The position numbers were made by a program, and so were the translations under genes. Below the pieces are notes generated by a model. It was not told the DNA's origin, searched no databases, and worked only from the letters and a program-made list of their open reading frames with translations. A stretch of DNA of 64,000 nt from Bacteroidales bacterium (GTDB taxonomy: Bacteria > Bacteroidota > Bacteroidia > Bacteroidales > UBA6680): positions 1-64,000 of the forward strand of contig JAOARD010000067.1 in assembly GCA_025210735.1 (NCBI GenBank), in the 5' to 3' direction. Positions 1-8,256 of this stretch are shown piece by piece. Position 1 is the first letter of the stretch. Each line of letters opens with the position of its first letter.

Positions 1-54
1 GAAAAGAGATCAGAATCAAATAATAAATAAGTAATAATAATTGCGGGAACAACC

Positions 55-132
55 GCCCTGCCTCCTATGGAGGCGTAGGGCAATTTTATCCCCTTATAGG
101 GGTTATTATAATGCCCCATCCTGTGGGTGGGG
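55..132. repeat. Triple-hairpin palindromic element
   Basis: Three GC-rich hairpins follow one another in otherwise AT-rich DNA. The first (55-81) has arms GCCCT/AGGGC around an inner CCTCC/GGAGG stem. The second (90-102) is CCCCTTATAGGGG. The third (114-132) pairs CCCCATCC with GGGTGGGG through one wobble. No reading frame runs through it. It looks like an intergenic REP-type repeat or a terminator remnant. Only one copy lies in the window, so the class is inferred from shape alone. Confidence 0.5.
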
Positions 133-380
133 ATATTTACTACAGGAGCTTTTTCGATTTCAGATGTTTTCATGCTTTAAATTTTTATGATGTAACTAAT
201 GTTTTTGGGAGTTATATAATTAAACACAGTACCAGTTTGTTTTAACCTATTGTATTAAATATAACAAATAATTTATTTTTTACAGAATATGAACTGGATA
301 AAGTTTTAGACTTTGAGAAGTAGATTGGAAATGTATAATGGTAAATTATAAATTGTTAGTGTAAATGATGGAAATTAATA

Positions 381-630
381 ATTAACAACTTACCATTTAT
401 AATTAATACCCCTAACTACGCTAAGAGAGGTTAACTTTTATGTTAGTTTGTTAGACCAAATCCTCGGTTTTGGTCGGATTTAAAGCTGAAATGTTTATAC
501 AACATTTTAAGCTGTGCTTTCAGCACGCCTGCTTATGTTACTAAAACAACCCGATGCGTTACATCGGGCTGAAATAAGCTGCCACTTCGTGGCGATGCTA
601 AATATCATATGAATGTTCTGCAAGCCATTC
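381..630. repeat. Multi-hairpin intergenic repeat, copy A
   Basis: About 230 bases nearly identical to 5324-5550, with its second half (from 509) also matching 3421-3542. It holds consecutive stems: GACCAAA...TTTGGTC (about 453-475), GTGC-TTTCA-GCAC, CCCGATG-CGTTA-CATCGGG (about 550-568) and GCCAC-TTC-GTGGC (about 580-592). The stems are kept between copies while the loops change, for example CGTTA against TGTTA. It carries no ORF. The rest of 1-890 shows only AT-rich sequence with partial inverted repeats (about 335-405) and no supportable gene. Confidence 0.75.
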
Positions 631-890
631 CAAGACTGGTGCGAATTTCTGTTTCATTCTACTAAAGACATACCTGGTTAGCTATAGCTCGCAGAAATAT
701 AGTTAAATAACCCAATTAATCTATTCTGCAATATCAACTAACAAATATAACTCAGCATAATACCCACTAAAACAGTAAAATACAATACCAGAGCAGATCT
801 GTTAATTAATTAAACAACTAACACTTAACCGCATCTGCTTTGGTTTGTAGTAGTTCAAAGGATTTAATCATAATCCTTAAACAGGATGTT

Positions 891-3164
891 CTATTCTATC
901 AAATCATCATAAAATGCTTTTATAAGTACATTTTTTTCTCTTTCCGCTTTAACTCTTACAGTTTTGCGTACATAATCTAACTCCTCTTTTAACAGGTGGT
1001 TTAAAATAGTTTCACTTTTTGTGTTTTGTATCAACTCTTTCATTCGTTTTACATATAGCTCTTGTATTGCTATTGGAACATTATCTACAGAACTGTTTTT
1101 TATCACTACATCGCTCAGTTTTCTAAGAATAGTTAATGTATTGATTTCATCATTTTTAAGATCATAATCAATTAATCTTTTGAGCCTGTTTTTATTTAGC
1201 AATCCTCTAATTGCTCTTGACTGAACTTTACACAAACTATTCTTATGCGAAGCTTTATCACTAATTCTTTCAAGCTCTTTATTATATAACCACTCCATAT
1301 CAGTAAACAGATGTTTTGATAAAAAATCTATTGCTTCTTCAGATCTTTGAGGATATGTAGTTTTTAATATAAATTCAGAGTTGTCAAATCTATTCTTTTC
1401 TCCACCTATTAAGATAATTACTCCTTTAAATATAGTGTTTAAATGTGCTATTAACTTATCATGTCTATCCAGTAATATTGTCGGATCGCCATCCTCTGGT
1501 AATGACCACTCTACTATATGTGGCATTATTCGTTTAAGGTTTTTCAGTGCATACTCTCCTGACAGTATAGGATCATCTCCCAAATCACCTGTCATGTTTG
1601 TAGGATCAATAACCTCCGGATATTCTTGCTCCATGTAGTAAAGATATCTGTTTTGTAGTTTTTTGTTCATCTCTCTGTTTGTGAATCCTATTTCCATTCC
1701 CGAGTTATCTGCAGAAGGGCGAACATATTTATATGCATGCTCTATTGCCCAATAATCATAAGGTCCAATCTTTCTCATTAACGGTAAAGGCATATCTTCT
1801 GGTTGCGCTATAAAGTTGAAGTTTGCGTAATCCATAATTGATGGTGCAATGGAGTATTTTGCAACAAATTTATTTGAACGTAACGAATCTGTAGGATACA
1901 ACGAACTGGCAATCATATTATGTCCAAGACCTAAAGAGTGCCCCATTTCATGAGCCATGGTTTCTCTCATTAATTTACCAAACAGCTCATCTGGTAAAAC
2001 TGGTCTTCTGGCTGATGTATCAACAGCAGCAGTAGCTACAAAATATTCGCTATTTACCGATAAAAAGTAGTTTTGATACCAAATAAGCATACCATTTAAT
2101 ATCTCTCCGGTTCTTGGATCTGATATATAATTCCCTTGTGCATCCTTTATCTCAGAAGATACCCAACGAATCATATTATAATTTGGATCATTATCATCCC
2201 ATTTAGCATTTTTAGGTTTATCATGAACCTCAATAGCATCTTTAAAACCAATACTTTCAAAAACAGGTAGCCAATCTAACACACCCTGTTTTATATATTT
2301 CCGCCATTTATGTGGTACATTTTCGTCCATATAAAATACAATTGGTTCTTTTGGACGCGTAAGTTCTCCTCTGAAATAGGCTGCGGTATCTTCCGGTTCT
2401 AATCTCCACCTCTCAAGAAATCTCTCTCTCTTTATAAACTGGCTCTCGCTACTATATTTTTTATTCCACAAATAGAAATTACCAACACGAGGATCCCATT
2501 TTCTTGGCTTAATAGGATTTTCCGGAAGTACTCTAAAAGTTAACAGCTGCTCTACCGATACATATTTAGAGTAATGTCCCCGTGGAGACTTTTCGCCTAT
2601 ATAATTCAATGTTCTTGATACCAGAAAACTATTCTTGCTTAATTGGTAGTTATTTATAATTACAGGCTCTTTTTCAAGTGGTTTTAGCACATACTTTTTT
2701 ATAACCCTTCTGCTAACCGGAGAAAAAAGTTCAATATTGTTTTTAAAAAAATCAACATCTATTTTTACACTTTTCTTAGTTAATGACACAATTGGTATAT
2801 AACATATAGTAGGATCAAAATGATTCTTGTTTACAGATGTTTTTATTATGTCAGTATCTGATATACTGTTCTGATACTGCTCTTGTATAACTTTAATACT
2901 ATTGTTGTGTAGTTTAAACCTCAACATAACAGAGTAATCAACCTGCATACCAGAACTCCCGTAATGATACAGTTTGTTAGGATACCCTGTAATTTTATTA
3001 ATCAACAGAATAGGTTTATCTAAATACTCTCTTGGTATCTCAAGATAGTCAGGCTCTTTATCTCCATTTTTTACTGACACTCTGCTTTTTGCAAAACCAT
3101 TAAAAGCAAATAGTATTATAAATATAATACAGAGAATCGCTTTTGTCTTCTTAATATAATCCAT
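891..3164 (-). CDS. Exported zinc-dependent metalloprotease (metzincin type)
   Basis: A 757-residue protein with a hydrophobic N-terminus (about residues 10-24) that reads as a signal peptide. It carries the extended zinc motif HEMGHSLGLGH, with ligands H405, H409 and H415 and catalytic E406, followed by a Met-turn at SIMDY (M444). That spacing defines the metzincin fold. The surrounding sequence resembles the Bacteroidota zinc-dependent metalloproteases annotated with DUF5117 and DUF4953 domains, although this one is somewhat shorter than the roughly 820-850 residues I associate with them. It should degrade proteins or peptides in the periplasm or outside the cell; the substrate is unknown. 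It stands alone, with repeats on both sides. Confidence 0.87.
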   Translation of the reverse strand: MDYIKKTKAILCIIFIILFAFNGFAKSRVSVKNGDKEPDYLEIPREYLDKPILLINKITGYPNKLYHYGSSGMQVDYSVMLRFKLHNNSIKVIQEQYQNSISDTDIIKTSVNKNHFDPTICYIPIVSLTKKSVKIDVDFFKNNIELFSPVSRRVIKKYVLKPLEKEPVIINNYQLSKNSFLVSRTLNYIGEKSPRGHYSKYVSVEQLLTFRVLPENPIKPRKWDPRVGNFYLWNKKYSSESQFIKRERFLERWRLEPEDTAAYFRGELTRPKEPIVFYMDENVPHKWRKYIKQGVLDWLPVFESIGFKDAIEVHDKPKNAKWDDNDPNYNMIRWVSSEIKDAQGNYISDPRTGEILNGMLIWYQNYFLSVNSEYFVATAAVDTSARRPVLPDELFGKLMRETMAHEMGHSLGLGHNMIASSLYPTDSLRSNKFVAKYSIAPSIMDYANFNFIAQPEDMPLPLMRKIGPYDYWAIEHAYKYVRPSADNSGMEIGFTNREMNKKLQNRYLYYMEQEYPEVIDPTNMTGDLGDDPILSGEYALKNLKRIMPHIVEWSLPEDGDPTILLDRHDKLIAHLNTIFKGVIILIGGEKNRFDNSEFILKTTYPQRSEEAIDFLSKHLFTDMEWLYNKELERISDKASHKNSLCKVQSRAIRGLLNKNRLKRLIDYDLKNDEINTLTILRKLSDVVIKNSSVDNVPIAIQELYVKRMKELIQNTKSETILNHLLKEELDYVRKTVRVKAEREKNVLIKAFYDDLIE

Positions 3165-3420
3165 AGTTTGTTATTATTTTATCAATCAAATATTTCCTAA
3201 TGAATTACTAAGATTAGAAATGATTTTTAATGAAACTGATGCTTTTTGTAAGCGGTTGCTATTTAATAACAGATTGCCCTTCTGGCTAAATAAGCGGTAA
3301 TGAATAGGTTGAAAATTTAGGTAATGCTAATGATTAATTTATACAATCAAACAGGTGCTCGAAACTCAATAAAATTACCTGATTACAAAAACATAATAAA
3401 AACTACCAATCAGTAACTTT

Positions 3421-3542
3421 TAAGCTGTGCTTTCAGCACGCCTGTTTACTTTATTAAAACAACCCGATGTGTTACATCGGGCTGAAATAAGCTGCCACTT
3501 AGCGGCGATGCTAAATATCATATGAATATTCTGCAAACCATC
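3421..3542. repeat. Multi-hairpin intergenic repeat, copy B (partial)
   Basis: Matches the second half of copy A (509-631): the GTGC-TTTCA-GCAC stem, then CCCGATG-TGTTA-CATCGGG, then the GCCACTT...GGC segment, whose stem is damaged here (CTTAGCGGC). A short piece matching the other half, CTACGCTAAGAGAGG, reappears downstream near 3622, as if the element were rearranged. The gap 3165-3754 holds this element and no supportable gene. Confidence 0.72.
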
Positions 3543-3754
3543 CGCCTTACTCTAAGCGAAACAGGCTTTACAATGACAGTTGCAGTAGCTTGTTTCTATA
3601 TGCATAGAATATGCAAGTTACCACTACGCTAAGAGAGGCTAACATCTTCTTTATGATAGTTATTCAAATTCTCAGGGTTAGTCTGATTTGAAACAATAAC
3701 GATTCTATGACAAGGCTAGTCAGGAATTTGTCTCAACTATAGTCAGGAATACTA

Positions 3755-4726
3755 CTAAAAATTACCCTCTACGATCCATTTAGGCATATAGTCGCTTTCA
3801 ACCTCTACTCTTAACCCTCTATCATATGCCATGGCTGCTAAGGCTAAATGCGACCATGATACAAATCCCTGAGGATCTTTAAACAGAGGTGTATCACCTT
3901 TATTCAATCCTTTTTTCTGTCCCCATAGCATTTTATGATAGGTTAAACCATCAAACAGATACTCTGTAAAGGCTTTCTGGTCTTTATCTATAATTGCGTC
4001 TAATATAAGTGCTTTATTAATGCTTATATAATAATTTGAATAAGGAAACTCATCTACATCAGGCATATAGTATCCCTTCATATTATTATCTATTATGGTT
4101 TCCATTTCCTTAAACAGATTAATATCCGGTTTATCTGCTCCTTGCATACTATGTAAGAGTCTAAACCAGAGGTGTCCAATACGAATGTGATCTTTCTCAT
4201 TTGCCGGGCTAGTTGAGTAGTTATTCTGTTTGTATAGCTCTTCTAACAACTGTTTATCTCTTAAAATTACAGCCAGATACCACGCAAATACCCAATCTTC
4301 GTCTGAATAACCACTATTTACATTAGTAGTTAAATTCAACTCTGCTTTACCATCAATATCAACCAATACAGGAGTGTCAGGATTATTTTTAAGAGAAAGA
4401 AAGCTATAAATAGCAGTTAATGACAATCTCAGATCTGCTACTTGTTCATTCAAATCCGGATATCTTAATAGTTTACATGAAAACAGCTCAAGTCCAACTT
4501 TACAAACTTTAAGTAGTGTTTCTGTATTCTTTGCTTTAGCAATCTCTATAAACTTTGGAAGTCTTCTCTCTGCACTTATTATATATTTTGATAATAGATC
4601 ACTATCTACTTCTGGTCTTACAATCTTCATATGTTTATAATTGTCTTTCATTTGCCATATTGAACTTGCATTCATAATCATCCTAAAATCTGATTCTTTA
4701 AATATAATATCGCTACTACAAACCAT
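3755..4726 (-). CDS. Imm49-like immunity protein
   Basis: A 323-residue soluble, mostly helical protein. The C-terminal stretch SHLALAAMAYDRGLRVEVESDYMPKW, here split in words as an alanine-rich helix followed by RGLRVEVESDYMP, resembles the end of the Imm49 family, which protects cells against polymorphic or contact-dependent toxins. That assignment is from memory of the family and is not a search result. The reading frame opens farther up at a TTG (4744), but that codon lies inside a promoter-like TAACTTTG box (4749-4742), so the ATG at 4726 is the first sensible start; ATG at 4681 is also possible. No cognate toxin gene is nearby, so it looks like an orphan immunity gene. Confidence 0.6.
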   Translation of the reverse strand: MVCSSDIIFKESDFRMIMNASSIWQMKDNYKHMKIVRPEVDSDLLSKYIISAERRLPKFIEIAKAKNTETLLKVCKVGLELFSCKLLRYPDLNEQVADLRLSLTAIYSFLSLKNNPDTPVLVDIDGKAELNLTTNVNSGYSDEDWVFAWYLAVILRDKQLLEELYKQNNYSTSPANEKDHIRIGHLWFRLLHSMQGADKPDINLFKEMETIIDNNMKGYYMPDVDEFPYSNYYISINKALILDAIIDKDQKAFTEYLFDGLTYHKMLWGQKKGLNKGDTPLFKDPQGFVSWSHLALAAMAYDRGLRVEVESDYMPKWIVEGNF

Positions 4727-4741
4727 CTGATTTGCTCTATG

Positions 4742-4749
4742 CAAAGTTA
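4742..4749 (-). promoter_or_regulatory. Promoter -7 box (TAACTTTG)
   Basis: On the minus strand TAACTTTG matches the Bacteroidota -7 consensus TAnnTTTG, 15 bases before the ATG at 4726. No clear -33 TTTG is seen at the expected distance, so the call rests on the -7 box alone. Confidence 0.45.
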
Positions 4750-4823
4750 TTATACAATAGGTTTTTTAAATGTTTGCGAGAACATCAATTCACACCAATA
4801 AGTATAGCTCATATCTAGCAAAA

Positions 4824-5183
4824 CTAATTATCTAAAGGACAAATCATCATGTCTTTACAATGGACTCTTATAGGTTTAAATCCGTCAATATGTAAGAAGA
4901 TATAAAGATTAGAATCTCCAGATATTTTTTTAGAATCGTAATGCAATGAATTTATTCTGGTTCCATTCCAGTCTGGCTCTAAATTATCTTCAATTAAACT
5001 GGCAAATAAGCTTGACAATTTAACATTATTAAATACATCATAGAAAACAATCTTCAAAGTACCTTTTGATTGATTCAAAGTCTCATATAGTTTAACCACC
5101 AATACAAATTGATTATTTCCCTTCTCTTCACAACTTATTATAATCGAATCGTGAAAGTTATATTCAAGTTCTTTGTTTTTCAT
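4824..5183 (-). CDS. Small protein of unknown function
   Basis: A 119-residue soluble protein that I do not recognise. It begins with ATG and has the early motif NFHDS followed by alternating hydrophobic and polar residues, which suggests a small beta-sheet-rich domain. It has no signal peptide or membrane segment. It follows the repeat-flanked Imm49-like gene region on the same strand (80 bases upstream of that gene's long frame), and small FHDS-type proteins are common in immunity and accessory loci, so a second immunity protein is a reasonable guess. The guess rests on context only. Confidence 0.55.
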   Translation of the reverse strand: MKNKELEYNFHDSIIISCEEKGNNQFVLVVKLYETLNQSKGTLKIVFYDVFNNVKLSSLFASLIEDNLEPDWNGTRINSLHYDSKKISGDSNLYIFLHIDGFKPIRVHCKDMMICPLDN

Positions 5184-5323
5184 TAATGATTACTTATCCA
5201 GCAAAAATAGTAAACAATACAAAATTGGTAGGTTCTTTTGTTTCATCCTCCTAAATACATATCGGGTCAGCTATAGCTTGTACCTCACAAGTATAATGCT
5301 TAATGATCAATTGTTAATTGTTA

Positions 5324-5550
5324 ATTAACAACTTACCATTTATAATTAATACCCCTAACTATGCTAAGAGAGGTTAACTTTTTATGTTAGTTTGTTAGAC
5401 TAAATCCTCGGATTTGGTCAGATTTAAAGCTGAAACGTTTATACAACAATCTAAGCTGTGCTTTCAGCACGCCTGTTTATTTTATTAAAACAACCCGATG
5501 TGTTACATCGGGCTGAAATAAGCTGCCACTTCATGGCGATGCTAATATCC
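5324..5550. repeat. Multi-hairpin intergenic repeat, copy C
   Basis: Nearly full-length partner of copy A, in the same orientation. It keeps GACTAAA...TTTGGTC, GTGC-TTTCA-GCAC, CCCGATG-TGTTA-CATCGGG and GCCAC-TTC-ATGGC, the last stem having one changed pair. The gap 5184-5588 holds only this element and AT-rich sequence. Copies A, B and C bracket the metalloprotease and the immunity-like genes. Confidence 0.75.
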
Positions 5551-5588
5551 TATTAAGACAGGTATAATCCTAGATCAAGTTTATTAAT

Positions 5589-6026
5589 TTATAATTTCAG
5601 CAGAATATCGTACAGGGTGTCGATATCTGATTCCGGCAGATCAAGTTTCATATTAGGAACCATAACACCATCTGCTTCAGCATGGAGTTTTCTCCCCTTA
5701 TCGGTTATTTGAATATGAACTACTCTCTGATCAACCTTATCGCGAGTCTTTACAATAAGTTCTTTATCCATCAGTTTATTCAGTGCTCTGGATACATTAG
5801 GACTCTCTTCAATCATAAATTTCTTTATCTGATTTACTGTAAGCCCTTTTTCTGGTCCTTTATCCAGTACATGCAGCATATTTAGCTGTAGTGGTGAGAT
5901 ACCCAAATGTGCAATTGATTTAATTGCCACTGCCTGAAACTCTTGTGCTGCACATATTAGCAACCCAAGAGCTTTCTGCTCCTTAGTGGTATCAGGATTG
6001 TTTATTACTAATTTTTTGTTTGCCAT
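5589..6026 (-). CDS. MarR-family transcriptional regulator
   Basis: A 145-residue protein with the MarR layout: an N-terminal dimerisation helix, a winged helix-turn-helix (about residues 45-100) with the stretch ESPNVSRALNKLMDKELI for the recognition helix, and the wing sequence KVDQRVVHIQITDKGR, which is the family hallmark DxR...TxKG. It is the last gene of an operon with two EFR1-type proteins; 22 bases separate it from the gene before. By family it binds a palindrome and is released by small ligands. A suitable palindrome lies in the operon promoter (8034-8051), which suggests autoregulation. Confidence 0.9.
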   Translation of the reverse strand: MANKKLVINNPDTTKEQKALGLLICAAQEFQAVAIKSIAHLGISPLQLNMLHVLDKGPEKGLTVNQIKKFMIEESPNVSRALNKLMDKELIVKTRDKVDQRVVHIQITDKGRKLHAEADGVMVPNMKLDLPESDIDTLYDILLKL

Positions 6027-6048
6027 ATAGCAAAATTACCCAAAAAAT

Positions 6049-6879
6049 TTATATAAACAATTCAGGTTCTTTACGCTTATCTCTGTACTTCATTACATTT
6101 TCAACTGATTTTACAAGTTTCGGGCTTACTGGCTTAATAGCATCTTTAGGACAATTACGATTACAAGCCTGACATCCAATACATTTATCCCTATCCTGCT
6201 TAATACCATTATTCAACGATAATGCTCCTACCGGACATACCTTTACACACTTGCCACACTCAATACAATCTTCAGATACAGCAAGCTCATTCCACGATTT
6301 TGGCAAACTAAATCCTAATCCTGGTAGTGCTGATATCAGAGCACACTTGAATGTAGAGAAACCACCCTCAGTTGGCCAATCTATTTTTAGCTTTTTAGTA
6401 AACTCTATATTGTTATCAATCCATACTTTTTTGCAGATATCTTTTCCGAATTTATATTGTATAGCCTCATCTTTTTCGTCGGGTCTGTTAGTTGCTATAG
6501 TATCTGAAAATGAATACTGCCCAATAAAACCACCAGCAGCAACCATTTTAAAACCACGTTTCTCCATAGCCTTTTGCATAACCACCAACGATTTACCGTA
6601 ATATCCGTTTCCGCATGTTACAACACCTACAAATGGTGTTTTACTTCCGTTAAGAGCACCTATAATCTCTTTTGGTAGTCCAAATAGTTTTGTAGCGGTC
6701 ATCATTCCAAGTATTACCAAATCATTCTCTGTAAAATGATAACTCTTCTCTCTGTTCTCTCTCTTTAACATATCAATCTCTATAATCTCAGCATTGTTAA
6801 TACCTTTTGATATGTTTCTTACTGTTTTCTTAGTCGTTCCTCCCGGACTAAAATAAACAAGATATACCCTCTTTTCCAT
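6049..6879 (-). CDS. EFR1-type flavodoxin-ferredoxin fusion protein (first)
   Basis: About 276 residues. The N-terminal half is flavodoxin-like, with the FMN phosphate loop YFSPGGTTKKT (about residues 10-20). The C-terminal half holds two 4Fe-4S ferredoxin motifs, CIECGKCVKVCP and CIGCQACNRNCP. This EFR1-type architecture is expected to move electrons between FMN and two clusters; the partner is unknown. The frame opens with GTG then ATG; the ATG at 6879 is used here. It is paralogous to the next gene upstream (6971-7801), and both sit with a MarR gene and a small Cys-rich peptide gene in one apparent operon. Confidence 0.85.
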   Translation of the reverse strand: MEKRVYLVYFSPGGTTKKTVRNISKGINNAEIIEIDMLKRENREKSYHFTENDLVILGMMTATKLFGLPKEIIGALNGSKTPFVGVVTCGNGYYGKSLVVMQKAMEKRGFKMVAAGGFIGQYSFSDTIATNRPDEKDEAIQYKFGKDICKKVWIDNNIEFTKKLKIDWPTEGGFSTFKCALISALPGLGFSLPKSWNELAVSEDCIECGKCVKVCPVGALSLNNGIKQDRDKCIGCQACNRNCPKDAIKPVSPKLVKSVENVMKYRDKRKEPELFI

Positions 6880-6970
6880 CACTCTTAATCTGTTTTATAA
6901 AGGTTATATGACACTCGTATTTTCTTTACTCTTACACCTCATTCATAACACCTTAAGTCAATAAACAATT

Positions 6971-7801
6971 CTATACAAAAGTTTCCGGTTCTCTCCTACC
7001 TTTAAAGTGATTAATACAGGCATCAGCTGCCTTAATCATCAACTTGTTTGTATACTTTATACCTCCGTTTTTACAGCCATTTACACACGCAACACAACCT
7101 ATACATAGTTTTGGATCGGACAATCTCTGAGCAAGATTTATTGCCCCAACCGGACACCTGCTCTGACACAAACCACACTCAACACAGTTATCAGTAAACT
7201 CTATTCTGTTTAGTGGTGCTGATACCTTTATTTTTCCTAAAGGCATATACAGCATCAAAGCTGTTTTAACTGCATGAAATATGCTACTCTTAGGCCAATC
7301 AGTTCGCAATCTGCTTTTAACAGGTACAACTCCATTTGTCTTAAGTTTGTTATTTATGGCATCCCCAAAAAGTCTTATCTTCTCCGTATCAGTCTCATCG
7401 GGTCTGTTTGCTGCAACAGTTCTGTTGTATGACATAGCTCCAACAAATGCACCTCCGGCAATCATACAGAATCCTCTTTTTTTAACTTCTCTGTTCACTA
7501 CTTTTAAAGAATTCCCATACATACCATTACCAAACATTACAATGCCTATTAATGGGGTATTATTTCCTCTTATAGCTTTAAAGATATCCTTAACTGGTCC
7601 GAATGGTTTAACAAGAGTCATTAAACCGAGTATAACAATATCGTTTGATCTAAACGTATACTGTTTATTACGGTTCTCTTTTTTTAACATATCTATCTCA
7701 ATAACCTCATATTCGGCAAAAGACTCCGACAGAGTACGAACTGTTTTTCGTGTTGTTCCACCGGGACTGAAATAGATCAGATATACTTTTGTATCAGACA
7801 T
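6971..7801 (-). CDS. EFR1-type flavodoxin-ferredoxin fusion protein (second)
   Basis: A 276-residue paralogue of the gene downstream. It shows the same flavodoxin loop YFSPGGTTRKT and two cluster motifs, CVECGLCQSRCP and CIGCVACVNGCK. In the second motif the usual proline after the last Cys is replaced by Lys. It is expected to be a cytoplasmic electron carrier. It begins 23 bases after the end of the 49-residue Cys-rich ORF, so the two are probably co-transcribed. The tandem duplication of this fold suggests two different partners or a two-step relay, which is inference. Confidence 0.85.
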   Translation of the reverse strand: MSDTKVYLIYFSPGGTTRKTVRTLSESFAEYEVIEIDMLKKENRNKQYTFRSNDIVILGLMTLVKPFGPVKDIFKAIRGNNTPLIGIVMFGNGMYGNSLKVVNREVKKRGFCMIAGGAFVGAMSYNRTVAANRPDETDTEKIRLFGDAINNKLKTNGVVPVKSRLRTDWPKSSIFHAVKTALMLYMPLGKIKVSAPLNRIEFTDNCVECGLCQSRCPVGAINLAQRLSDPKLCIGCVACVNGCKNGGIKYTNKLMIKAADACINHFKGRREPETFV

Positions 7802-7824
7802 AATTTTAACCTAATAGTTATAAC

Positions 7825-7974
7825 TCACTTTCGTTTACCAATTACTAAACATACAGGGTAACATACATTTCCTCCGGTTGGTCCACAAAACTTACACCAC
7901 CAGTTTGTTGCTGGCATATATGCAGCTTTCAGGTTAACACATTTTGCTGGTAATTTTCTTCTCTTTTCGCTCAT
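7825..7974 (-). CDS. Small Cys-rich protein (49 residues)
   Basis: ATG to TGA, 49 codons, first gene of the operon. The N-terminus is basic (SEKRRK), and the C-terminal half holds NWWCKFCGPTGG followed by CYPVC and a basic tail, giving Cys at positions 12, 27, 30, 38 and 42. I do not recognise it. It starts about 48 bases after the predicted transcription start of a consensus promoter and ends 23 bases before an EFR1-type gene, so it is very likely transcribed. It could be a metal- or cluster-binding miniprotein or a modified-peptide precursor; nothing in the sequence decides between them. Confidence 0.6.
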   Translation of the reverse strand: MSEKRRKLPAKCVNLKAAYMPATNWWCKFCGPTGGNVCYPVCLVIGKRK

Positions 7975-8027
7975 GACAGTATTTTTTATTTATTATTCAC
8001 GGAATAATTATCCTTGGAATATATTCA

Positions 8028-8059
8028 CAAATATATAATCCATGGACTATACTTCCAAA
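8028..8059 (-). promoter_or_regulatory. Consensus promoter with palindromic operator
   Basis: On the minus strand TTTG (8059-8056), 20 bases, then TATATTTG (8035-8028) match the Bacteroidota housekeeping promoter exactly. Inside the spacer lies the 18-base palindrome TATAATCCATGGACTATA (8034-8051), with one mismatched pair. A second short palindrome, GAATATATTC (8017-8026), sits at the expected start point. The operon behind it ends with a MarR gene, so the spacer palindrome is a natural MarR operator. Confidence 0.72.
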
Positions 8060-8205
8060 TTATTTATAAACATATATACTGATTGTGCAACGAATAACAG
8101 AAAACAATTGTACTAAATTATGCTGATTATGTACATAATATAAAGATTTACATAACAGATAATAACATTTATAATATACTGCAAATACACTCTTTATATA
8201 AAGAA

Positions 8206-8235
8206 AGAGGCCGAACAATATTTGTTCAGCCTCTA
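8206..8235 (-). terminator. Terminator of the phosphate transporter gene
   Basis: Hairpin with arms GAGGC-GAACAA and TTGTTC-GCCTC, followed on the minus strand by TTTC and more T-rich bases. It lies 22 bases past the stop codon of the transporter gene. Confidence 0.75.
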
Positions 8236-8256
8236 AAATTTAAGTAATTGTTAGTT

